A stretch of 64,000 nt of DNA from Terriglobia bacterium (GTDB lineage Bacteria > Acidobacteriota > Terriglobia > Terriglobales > Acidobacteriaceae). The stretch's first letter is position 1; every line of letters begins with the position of its first letter. The stretch is from assembly GCA_020072845.1 (NCBI GenBank), contig JAIQGF010000007.1, positions 212,291-276,290 of the forward strand, written 5' to 3'. Position numbers and translations under genes: made by a program. Below the pieces are notes generated by a model. The model was not told the DNA's origin. It made no database searches and saw nothing but the letters and a program-made list of their open reading frames with translations. This document shows, one piece after another, positions 52,658 through 60,270 of the stretch.

Positions 52658-54004
52658 TCAGGCCGAGGGGAGAACCTCCTCGGGAAAATACGACTCTACG
52701 CGCGCGACAACCTCGGAAACCGCCATTTCACGGCCCTCCTGCACTTCCCAGATGGACACGATGGGAAAGAATTTCGTGAACAGCATGTACAGGAACATGA
52801 AGGTGGCGCCAAACCCGATGGTGATGGCGACCTCCACCCATGTCGGCGAATAACTCGCTTTCGCCCACGGCAGCCGCGGTTGCGACAGGGTGGGCACCAC
52901 AATCGTGAACCGCTCCAGCCACATGCCGATGTTCACTGAGATCGAGGCAATCACGCATCCCGTGATCGTGCGCGTTTTCCGGCGGGCAAGAATGCCGACA
53001 GGGATGATGAAACAGGTCACCACCATCGTCCAGAAGGGCACGGCATAACGGCCACTGAGCTTGGAATAGAAGACAACCAGGTGGCTGGGATCGCTGCCAT
53101 AAAACGTGGTGATGAACTCGGCAAATGTGAAGTAGAACCACAGCAGGGCCATTACCAGCAACAGCAGCCCGAGATTGTTGAAGTGGATTGGTTTGAGGTA
53201 ATCCTGCAGCAAATAGATCTTCCTGATCAGCGCCATCACGATCAATAAAGACGCGATGCCGGAAAAGATCGCGCCCACCACGAAGTACGGACCGAAGATG
53301 CTGGAGTGCCACATCGGCTGCACGGTCATGGCGAACACCCACGACACCACCGTGTGCACCGAAATCGCAATCGGGATCACCAGCACGGCCATCACCGAGA
53401 TGGCACGGTTGAGCAATCGTTTCTGCTTCTCGCTCGCGCACCATCCAACGCCGAGCAGGCGATAGAGCCACGCGGGCCTGGCGCCATGGTCGCGCAGGAT
53501 GGCAATGTCAGGTATGAGCGGCAGGTAGAGATAAATCGTGCTGGCGGTCAGGTAGACGCTGATGCTGCACACGTCCCACAGTAGCGGCGAGTGGAAATTC
53601 GGATGGAGTAGCACGTTCAGCGCGCGCTCCGGACGTCCCAGGTCCATGATCACGCTGCCTACACCGAAGAACAGCACCAGCACGGTGATGACTTCGGCAG
53701 CGCGCGTGATGGAGCGCCTCCATTCGGCGTGACACAGGCGGAGGATGGCCGAGATCAGCGTGCCCGCATGGCTGATGCCGATGAAGAACACGAAGTTGGT
53801 GATGTAGAAGCCCCAGTACACGGGCACATTGAGGCCGGTCACGCCCAAGCCCTGCTTTAACTGGTACATCCAGGCGAAGAATGCAATGGAGGTGAACCCC
53901 AGGAAGAACAACGCCAGGTAGTAAAACGGCCTGCGCGTCGCGATCACAGGTTGCAACAGCACCAAGTCCTGTTCGTTATGTGCGTGGTCCTTGCCCGTCT
54001 CCAC
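52658..54004 (-). CDS. NrfD/ActC-like quinone-interacting membrane subunit
   Basis: A 448-residue polytopic protein of the NrfD/PsrC family with about ten helices. LLQPVIATRRPFYYLALFFLG at the N-terminus, HAGTLISAILRL (about residues 85-96), MDLGRPERALNVLLHPN (about 125-140) and FTFAEFITTFYG (about 300) are the ActC/PsrC marker segments that line the quinone site and helix bundle. I infer a GTG start at 54004 with AAGGAGAG upstream, overlapping the ferredoxin gene by 29 nt; a longer frame would overlap more. It should exchange electrons between the quinone pool and the Fe-S subunit. Confidence 0.87.
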   Translation of the reverse strand: METGKDHAHNEQDLVLLQPVIATRRPFYYLALFFLGFTSIAFFAWMYQLKQGLGVTGLNVPVYWGFYITNFVFFIGISHAGTLISAILRLCHAEWRRSITRAAEVITVLVLFFGVGSVIMDLGRPERALNVLLHPNFHSPLLWDVCSISVYLTASTIYLYLPLIPDIAILRDHGARPAWLYRLLGVGWCASEKQKRLLNRAISVMAVLVIPIAISVHTVVSWVFAMTVQPMWHSSIFGPYFVVGAIFSGIASLLIVMALIRKIYLLQDYLKPIHFNNLGLLLLVMALLWFYFTFAEFITTFYGSDPSHLVVFYSKLSGRYAVPFWTMVVTCFIIPVGILARRKTRTITGCVIASISVNIGMWLERFTIVVPTLSQPRLPWAKASYSPTWVEVAITIGFGATFMFLYMLFTKFFPIVSIWEVQEGREMAVSEVVARVESYFPEEVLPSA

Positions 54005-54692
54005 CGCTCCACTCTCCTTGTGCCAGATAAATGACCTTGGGATGCGCCCCGAGTTCTTCCAGCGGTCTGAACGCACGACGGCTGCGGGCCAATGTGGCTA
54101 CCGTCGAGTTATGGTCTTCGAGATCGCCGAAGTACATGGCGCCCGCGGGACAGATCTCGACGCATGCCGGAACATAGTCGCCTTCGGCCAGTTCACGTTT
54201 CGCGGCGCGCGCCTCGTCGCGAGCTTTTTGCAGCCGGTGATGACACAGCGTGCACTTTTCCACCACGCCCTTCGGCCGCACGGAAACATCCGGATTCAGC
54301 GCTTCGGCAAACTCTCCGGGAAACTCGGGTTTGTACCAATTGAACATGCGCCGCGTGTACGGGCACGCATTGGTGCAATATCGGCAGCCGATGCATCGGG
54401 CATAAATCTGCCGCACCACGCCTTCCGGGTTGATCGCGGTCGCCTGTACCGGGCAGACGCGGATGCATGGTGGGTTGTCGCAGTGGACGCACGGCAGTGG
54501 CGTCGGTCGCATGCTCAGCCGTGGGTATTCGCCCTCGAGTTGTGGAAGCACGCTCATCCACGAGATGATGCGCCCGCGCGCGGCTTCTTTTGGCGGGACG
54601 CACGGAACGTTGTTTTCCGTCTGGCAGGCGACCGTGCACGCCTGACAAGCCGTACACTTCGCAAGATCGATCACCATTCCCCAACGTGGCAT
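53976..54692 (-). CDS. Four-cluster ferredoxin subunit (DmsB/PsrB/ActB2-like)
   Basis: A 238-residue electron-transfer subunit with sixteen cluster cysteines in four groups: CTACQACTVAC, CVHCDNPPCIRVCP, CIGCRYCTNACP and CTLCHH with CVEICP, for four [4Fe-4S] clusters. No signal peptide is present, so it would be exported with its Tat-bearing partner, the molybdopterin subunit encoded 12 bp upstream. It links that subunit to the NrfD membrane protein downstream. In alternative complex III these parts are fused in ActB; here they are separate. Confidence 0.93.
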   Translation of the reverse strand: MPRWGMVIDLAKCTACQACTVACQTENNVPCVPPKEAARGRIISWMSVLPQLEGEYPRLSMRPTPLPCVHCDNPPCIRVCPVQATAINPEGVVRQIYARCIGCRYCTNACPYTRRMFNWYKPEFPGEFAEALNPDVSVRPKGVVEKCTLCHHRLQKARDEARAAKRELAEGDYVPACVEICPAGAMYFGDLEDHNSTVATLARSRRAFRPLEELGAHPKVIYLAQGEWSGGDGQGPRT

Positions 54693-54704
54693 GCTGCGTC
54701 CTCG

Positions 54705-57083
54705 TTATGCGCGATAGACCTTAACGTATGTCCAATGGGCCGATGGCAGGCCAGTAACCTGGTCCGGCTGCCCCTCTACGATCTCCAGCGGATTGACGCC
54801 CCGGCACGCCCATTCGCCCCCTGACTTATGGCCATAACCGAGCGGCAAGTGCACCACTCCGGGCCGCGCGCCTTCATAAAAACGAGCGCGCGCCTGCACG
54901 CGTCCACGGCCTGATTCAATCCAAACCGAATCGCCATCGCCAATGCCGAACGTGCGCGCCGTCTCCGGGTGAATTTCCAGCCAGCTATCCCAGTTCGCGA
55001 ATACGTGCACGCCGGCGATCTGCTGCAAGTACGGCAGGTGTGCCCCCTCGCCGCCGGCCAGTGGAAGTTGCTCGACCGGCATCAACAACAAGGGGAAGTT
55101 GGTGGTCGCTTCCGGAATCGTGGGCTGGTGCGGCAGGCATTCCCGATCCTCGATCTTTGCCGTGCTCCGCCGCTGCTTTGCCGTGTCGGCCAGCACCTGC
55201 GAATAGAACTCGAAGCGCCCGGACTTGGTGCGCAACACGCGGCTCCACTCGCCATGCGAATACGCCGGCTCCCACCACCCGCCCTGTTTCTTGATTTGCT
55301 GCCACAGCTCATCTGCATTCGAATAACTCGGTGCCCACCACCCCGAACGCTCCATCAGCCGGTTCCAACTGTCTTCAAGTGTCGAGCCGAACACGGCGCC
55401 GGCCTGTGCGGCATACAGACCGTTTACTTCGCTGCGTAGAAACTCTTCGTACCCTGCAAACGGCAGCGCCGCCGCGACCGAACCTCCCAGGGAACCCGCG
55501 ACCTTGAGCATCACGTCACCGGGGTGACGGACATCTTGGCGCGGGCGAACCGCCGGCGGCGAGATTGAGACCATGGCGTTGGCCACAGTAGGCGGCGTTC
55601 CGCCGTCCTGCCACGATTCCAGTCCCGTCGGCGCCGGGATCACCAGATCGGCGAGCACGGCGGTGTCGTCGAGGAAGGAACTGAAGCTGACGATGAAAGG
55701 GACATCCTTCATCGCACTCCGGAAAGCAGTGCCGTTGGGAAGTGCGAATACCGGGTTAACCTGGTTCAGCAACAGCATCTGCACCGGATACGGCCGCTTC
55801 GACACGATGGCCTGCGGCAATTCGCCAGCGTTTGCTACGTGTGTTTGTGCCGAGGGCAGGAGCGGGTCCTTAGCATTCGAGACGAGAGCCTGTCCCGGTA
55901 GCTGCTGCTGGACCAGCACTCCACCGGGAACGTCAATGCTTCCCAGCAGCCCGTTGAGGGAGTGCACCGCCATGGCCGCGTACACGTTGCCCGACAGCGA
56001 GCTGTTGTGCCGGTCGCCGATGGCGAGAACAGGACGGTTTTGCGCAGCTTCGCGAGCCAGCCGCAGGATGGTATCGGCCGGAACGCCGGTCGCCGTGGCC
56101 GCATCGTTCAGCCGATACTCGGATTTCACCAGCGACTTGAAGCCGGTGTGGGAGTTGCCTTCGGCGTCCCGCCAGTCTTCGAATCCAAAGGTGTGCTCGC
56201 GAACGAAGTCGGCGTCGTACAGTCCCTCGGAAATCAGCACGTAGGCCATTCCCAGGGCAAGCGTGGCTTCGGTTCCAGGGCGGATCGGCACCCATTCATC
56301 GGCGCGAGCTGCGGTCATGGACAACCGCGGCTCGATTTGCACGAACTTTGCCCTTCGGCCTGAAGTGACATCGCGCCACCGCGAAAACGCGCGCATCATC
56401 GCCACCGGCGCGCCCCAGCCTTCCAGCAGGTTGACGCCGAAACTCAACACATAGCGTGAATTCGCGAAGTCGTACGCCACGGGTGCGCTGATGCCCTGTT
56501 GTGCGTGAACCGCCGCTTGGAGCGTATCGATTCCGCTGGGCATCGTGACGTAGTTCGGCGACCCGTAGGCCGACATGAACCGGGACTGCAGGCGCGGCAG
56601 CAAGCCGCTTCTTTGGCGATCAACCACAACGAGAGACCGCGCCTCGCCCGAATCACGCAGTTTGCGCAGGCGCTCCGTCAACAGACCCAGCGCTTCGTCC
56701 GACGAGATTTCTTTCCAACGCGGGTTGTCACGCGTGCCGGTGTTGCGGAGTGCTTTTCGCAACCGGTCCGGGTGATACAGCTCCTGCAATCCGGCCAGCC
56801 CCTTCGGGCACAGCCCGCCGCGATTCACGGGGTGAAGCGGGTTTCCCTGGATTTTGACCGCGCGATTTCCGATCAAGCGCACGCGCAGGCCGCATCCCCC
56901 GGGACACATGTTGCAAACTCCGGTCGCCCATGATTCCGGACCTGAAGGAACCCTCACCAGCTCGCTGTCAAGCGCGGCATTGAGCGTGCTGATGCCTTTC
57001 AGGCTCACGCCTGACGCCGCCACGCCAACCGCGCCGCCGGCTGCGAATCGCAAGAAATTCCGGCGATCGAAAGTGAAGCTCAT
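54705..57083 (-). CDS. Tat-exported molybdopterin oxidoreductase (ActB1/PsrA-like)
   Basis: A 792-residue member of the DMSO reductase superfamily. A Tat signal (DRRNFLRFAAGGAVGVA, RR at 7-8) sends it across the membrane. The [4Fe-4S] ligands are complete: C57-x2-C60-x3-C64-x27-C92. Nucleotide-binding regions follow (IRPGTEATLALGMAYV, LAIGDRHNSSLSGNVY), and the C-terminal cap (VWIESGRGRVQARARFYEGA, VHLPLGYGHKSGGEWA) is usual. I cannot find a clear Mo-coordinating Ser/Cys/Asp by eye, so it may either bind molybdenum or be a cofactor-free ActB-like subunit. It overlaps the preceding cytochrome gene by 4 nt. Confidence 0.85.
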   Translation of the reverse strand: MSFTFDRRNFLRFAAGGAVGVAASGVSLKGISTLNAALDSELVRVPSGPESWATGVCNMCPGGCGLRVRLIGNRAVKIQGNPLHPVNRGGLCPKGLAGLQELYHPDRLRKALRNTGTRDNPRWKEISSDEALGLLTERLRKLRDSGEARSLVVVDRQRSGLLPRLQSRFMSAYGSPNYVTMPSGIDTLQAAVHAQQGISAPVAYDFANSRYVLSFGVNLLEGWGAPVAMMRAFSRWRDVTSGRRAKFVQIEPRLSMTAARADEWVPIRPGTEATLALGMAYVLISEGLYDADFVREHTFGFEDWRDAEGNSHTGFKSLVKSEYRLNDAATATGVPADTILRLAREAAQNRPVLAIGDRHNSSLSGNVYAAMAVHSLNGLLGSIDVPGGVLVQQQLPGQALVSNAKDPLLPSAQTHVANAGELPQAIVSKRPYPVQMLLLNQVNPVFALPNGTAFRSAMKDVPFIVSFSSFLDDTAVLADLVIPAPTGLESWQDGGTPPTVANAMVSISPPAVRPRQDVRHPGDVMLKVAGSLGGSVAAALPFAGYEEFLRSEVNGLYAAQAGAVFGSTLEDSWNRLMERSGWWAPSYSNADELWQQIKKQGGWWEPAYSHGEWSRVLRTKSGRFEFYSQVLADTAKQRRSTAKIEDRECLPHQPTIPEATTNFPLLLMPVEQLPLAGGEGAHLPYLQQIAGVHVFANWDSWLEIHPETARTFGIGDGDSVWIESGRGRVQARARFYEGARPGVVHLPLGYGHKSGGEWACRGVNPLEIVEGQPDQVTGLPSAHWTYVKVYRA

Positions 57084-58315
57084 TGCCGTCCCCCCGAGTT
57101 GTGCCCACGCGCCGGTTTGGAACCGAGGAACTCAATCAAATCCACCACCTCGCCCGGCTGAAATCTCGGCCACGCGATCTGCTGCTGTTGCATGCTCTGA
57201 AACATCACCGGGCCGTGGTTCCACAGGGATGTCGCGATGTGGATCGGTGAAACCGAGGTGCCGGCGAGGTCAGGCCCCGCGCCGCCGCTGCGATGGCACG
57301 ATGCACAGCCTTTCGACTCAAACAATCTGGCGCCCCGCACCGCGCTACCGGCCGGCTCGAAATATCGCTCGGCAAACAGATACGCGATCAGGTCCGCCAT
57401 TTCTTTGTTGGTGAACTGTGGCCGAGCGATGTTCCGTGCCTGCATGCTGGCCCGCATCGCCGGCGCGTGATTCCACATGTCCGCGGCGAACTGGCCCAGC
57501 GTGCGGGGCAGTGCGCGGGAACGAAGATCGGGCGCCCCGTGGCTGCCGCCCACAGCGTGACAGACGGCACACCCCTTCTCGCGAAAGATTTTGCGTCCGG
57601 CCTCGGGATCCGCCGGGTGGAGGTAGGTTGGCTTCGCTGCGCTGGGAGCCGATTGCCGAATATACGCGATCATGTCGGGAACATCGTTGCCATCAAAGAC
57701 CGGCCACTTCACACCGCGCGCCGCCATGGCGGACTGCATGGCCGGCGCATGATTCCACATCGCCTGGATCCAGCTTACCGGGTTGCGATACACAGCCCAC
57801 TTCAGCAGATCTGGCGCTTGACGTCTCCCCTCCGCCCCCACGCCGTGACACTCGAGACATTTCTTTTCCTGCATCAGGCGGCGGCCACGATCAGCGTCGC
57901 CGGGCTCGTCAAGCGATCGCACGGAATAAAGAAATGCGAAGAGGTTCGCCATGTCGCTTTCGGCGAACTTCGGCGGAGCCACGCCCTCGATCCGCATCTT
58001 CTCCCACATTGCCGGCGCATGGTTCCACATCGCGGCCAGCAGTTCGGCGGAGCTGAGATGTCCCGCCGGAGCGCGCGCCAGGTCAGGAGCGCTGTGGCCT
58101 CCCTCGCCCAGCGCCGAGTGGCAGCGCGCGCAGCCCTTATCGAAAAAGCTGCGCATGCCCGCCTTCGGATCGCCCGGAATGAAATTTCCGCCTCCGCCCT
58201 GCGCCCTCAACGGAACAACAACCAGGACGCAGGCAACGGCCACCGCCGCCACGGCGGCAAGCAGGAACACACACGACGATCGGCCTTTAACGATGGCAAT
58301 CATTGCAGTCCGCAT
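57080..58315 (-). CDS. Four-haem cytochrome c made of tandem monohaem domains (copy 2)
   Basis: A 411-residue exported cytochrome with a membrane-type signal/anchor (SSCVFLLAAVAAVAVACVLVV) and four repeats of about 90-100 residues. Each has a haem site (CARCH, CLECH, CAVCH, CASCH) followed about 35 residues later by MWNHAPAM or LWNHGPVM, then a helix and a Met/Ile-x-W/F-P-x-F segment. This protein and the one at 58817-60049 share the design, so they arose by duplication. Mono-haem domains in tandem suit long-range electron relay in the periplasm. The start overlaps the pentahaem gene's end by 29 nt; an ATG at 58303 is an alternative. Confidence 0.85.
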   Translation of the reverse strand: MRTAMIAIVKGRSSCVFLLAAVAAVAVACVLVVVPLRAQGGGGNFIPGDPKAGMRSFFDKGCARCHSALGEGGHSAPDLARAPAGHLSSAELLAAMWNHAPAMWEKMRIEGVAPPKFAESDMANLFAFLYSVRSLDEPGDADRGRRLMQEKKCLECHGVGAEGRRQAPDLLKWAVYRNPVSWIQAMWNHAPAMQSAMAARGVKWPVFDGNDVPDMIAYIRQSAPSAAKPTYLHPADPEAGRKIFREKGCAVCHAVGGSHGAPDLRSRALPRTLGQFAADMWNHAPAMRASMQARNIARPQFTNKEMADLIAYLFAERYFEPAGSAVRGARLFESKGCASCHRSGGAGPDLAGTSVSPIHIATSLWNHGPVMFQSMQQQQIAWPRFQPGEVVDLIEFLGSKPARGHNSGGRQ

Positions 58316-58820
58316 TAACTCGATTCTGCTGGTGACAACTGATACAGGCCGCCATATTGAAGACGCGAAACGGGCGCTCCGGCGGCCTGGTTGCTTGTTC
58401 CATGGGGCCGTGACATTCGGCGCACGGCAGGTGTGCTACAGCGACATGTCGGCGATGAGAGAAGAAAACGTACGGAGCCGTCTGCGTCAACTGCACCCAG
58501 TTCAACTCCTGGCCGGCCGCCGCGACAGTACGAATCCGTTCTTCCTCCGCGCTGGAGGTGAGTGCTACCTGGTGGCAACCGATGCAAACGTCAACCGATG
58601 GAAGAGTCGCCTTCGCCTGTGTTTGCACGCCGGCGTGGCAGTCCGTGCAAGTCACGCCATTGCTGACGTGCTTGGCGTGGTTAAACGCGATCGGCTGTTT
58701 GGGCGTCGCCGCGTGTTGTAAACCAACGAAGCCCGCTCCACCCAGGACGAAGAACAGAACAAAGCCTCCCGCCGCGTACGGGATATGGCTCAGCAGCGAT
58801 TGCGAACCGAGCAGCTTCAA
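58287..58820 (-). CDS. Pentahaem membrane-anchored cytochrome c (ActA-like)
   Basis: A 177-residue cytochrome with an uncleaved N-terminal helix (AAGGFVLFFVLGGAGFVGL) and five CxxCH sites: CTDCH, CIGCH, CAECH, CISCH and CNDCH. Early His residues (FNHAKHV and FSHRRHV) are the distal ligands expected in cytochrome c7/c3-type folds. ActA of alternative complex III is also a membrane-anchored pentahaem protein, and its gene there precedes actB and actC, as here. It overlaps both neighbours (ATGA upstream). Confidence 0.87.
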   Translation of the reverse strand: MKLLGSQSLLSHIPYAAGGFVLFFVLGGAGFVGLQHAATPKQPIAFNHAKHVSNGVTCTDCHAGVQTQAKATLPSVDVCIGCHQVALTSSAEEERIRTVAAAGQELNWVQLTQTAPYVFFSHRRHVAVAHLPCAECHGPMEQATRPPERPFRVFNMAACISCHQQNRVNADCNDCHR

Positions 58821-60049
58821 TGCCGGCCCTCCTCGGGAGGCGAATTCAGGAAGGCGAACAGGTCGCCGAGATCGTTTTCATTCAACTTGGGCCACGCGAT
58901 TCCGAGGCTCTGAGTTCGCCGGTACATTTCCGGCCCGTGCCGCCAGAGCGCCGTCGCCAGCGAAACCGAGTTCACTCGCTTGCCGCGCAGTCCCGGCCCG
59001 AGCGAAGTTCCCTGTCCGTTCGCTCCATGACATCGGCTGCAGCCGCGCGAGCCGAAAACCCCGCGGCCCGCCTCCACCGAACCATTCGGTTCGAAGTAGC
59101 GGAGGCTGTTGAAGAACGCCATCAGGTCCGCCATCTCCTGCCCGTTGAACGTTGGCCGCTGAATGCCACGGCTGTTCATTTCGCGGTACATCTGCGGAGA
59201 GTGGTTCCACATCGCTCCCGCAAATTCCACCATCGTCATCGGTGCCTCACGCCCGACTCCGAGGTCAGGACCTATGTGGCCGCCCTCGCCCTGCACCGCA
59301 TGACACGCAATGCAGGACTTCGTTTTGAAGAGTTGCCAGCCGTGCACAGGATCGGCGGGCAGCAACCGGAACTCCGAGCGCGGCGAACTCGAAACCTCAC
59401 GCACGTAGGCCAGCAGGTCGCTCATTTCCGATTTGTCAAATCGCGGCCACGGCATTCCGGTCGCGGGGAAGTGCTTCTCCATCTCCGGAGCGTGGTTCCA
59501 CAGTGTCTGTGCCCACTGGATTGGAGTATCTACGCCTGAAATTTTCGCCAGATCCGGACCCACGCTGCCGCCCTCGCCGCGTATGGCGTGGCACTGAATG
59601 CATCCCTTGGCTTCAAACAGCTTGTGGCCCTTGGCGGCGTCGCCGGCCTCGTCCAGGTAGCGCGCCAGGTACAGAAACGCGAACAGGTCGCTGACCTCGG
59701 ACTGACTCATGGGCGAAACGCGCAGGTTTTCCTGCTGCATGCGCTTCCACATCTCGGGCGCGTGGTTCCACATGGTCGTGACCAACTGTCCCAGGTTCGC
59801 CCGTGACGTATTTCGTCCTGCGCCAAGGTCCGGCGCGAGCTTTCCACCCGACCCGTTGATCGCGTGACAATGCAAGCAGCGCTTCGATTGGAACAACATC
59901 CCGCCCGATGCGGGATCGCCCGAAAGAAAGCTGACGCTGCGCTGCGGCATGCGCTTCCGCTGCCACGCCAGCACGCCTGCAAGGATCGTCAGCGCAATCA
60001 CCGCTGCTGCCAGCCAGACTGCCGGTCGCCGCCGAGGATTATTCGTCAT
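58817..60049 (-). CDS. Four-haem cytochrome c made of tandem monohaem domains (copy 1)
   Basis: A 410-residue cytochrome opening the operon. An N-terminal anchor (AVWLAAAVIALTILAGVLAW) precedes four domains with CLHCH, CIQCH, CIACH and CSRCH, each followed by a WNHAPEM-like motif (MWNHAPEM, LWNHAPEM, MWNHSPQM, LWRHGPEM). The ATG at 60049 is preferred to a GTG at 60061, which would sit on the SD (GGCGGAG). The upstream 220 bp carry a candidate sigma-54 promoter and dyads. It probably passes electrons between the ActA/ActC-like complex and the outer-membrane conduit. Confidence 0.86.
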   Translation of the reverse strand: MTNNPRRRPAVWLAAAVIALTILAGVLAWQRKRMPQRSVSFLSGDPASGGMLFQSKRCLHCHAINGSGGKLAPDLGAGRNTSRANLGQLVTTMWNHAPEMWKRMQQENLRVSPMSQSEVSDLFAFLYLARYLDEAGDAAKGHKLFEAKGCIQCHAIRGEGGSVGPDLAKISGVDTPIQWAQTLWNHAPEMEKHFPATGMPWPRFDKSEMSDLLAYVREVSSSPRSEFRLLPADPVHGWQLFKTKSCIACHAVQGEGGHIGPDLGVGREAPMTMVEFAGAMWNHSPQMYREMNSRGIQRPTFNGQEMADLMAFFNSLRYFEPNGSVEAGRGVFGSRGCSRCHGANGQGTSLGPGLRGKRVNSVSLATALWRHGPEMYRRTQSLGIAWPKLNENDLGDLFAFLNSPPEEGRH

Positions 60050-60180
60050 GACAATCCACACTCCGCCCCAGCGTGTGCAGTTTCATGGCCATCAGTCCAG
60101 GCGAAGGGCTTCCGCAGGTACATCGGTGGGCTCTGCGAATCGTCAACTTCCGGTAACCACTCTGTAACGCAGCTAGATAC

Positions 60181-60197
60181 GGGCACAAAATGTGCCC
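60181..60197 (-). promoter_or_regulatory. Candidate sigma-54 promoter overlapping a 17-bp dyad
   Basis: The sequence is a perfect dyad with arms GGGCACA and TGTGCCC. On the minus strand it gives GG (-24) and GC (-12) separated by exactly 10 bp in the context GGGCACA-N4-GTGC, close to the sigma-54 consensus TGGCAC-N5-TTGC. Transcription would start near 60172, about 120 bp before the first cytochrome gene. The neighbouring gene encodes a sigma-54 activator, which supports the reading. As a dyad it could instead be a protein-binding site. Confidence 0.5.
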
Positions 60198-60205
60198 ACA
60201 ACAAA

Positions 60206-60221
60206 TGCACACGATAGTGCA
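60206..60221. promoter_or_regulatory. 16-bp dyad, possible enhancer site for the sigma-54 activator
   Basis: TGCAC-ACGATA-GTGCA, perfect 5-bp arms, 9 bp from the sigma-54-like element. Its TGCAC/GTGCA half-sites resemble those of the adjacent dyad. The close spacing is shorter than for typical enhancers. Confidence 0.4.
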
Positions 60222-60270
60222 CGCGAGAGGATTTCAATTGACGGCGTTGGCGAGAGGTCGCGGGCAGCTC

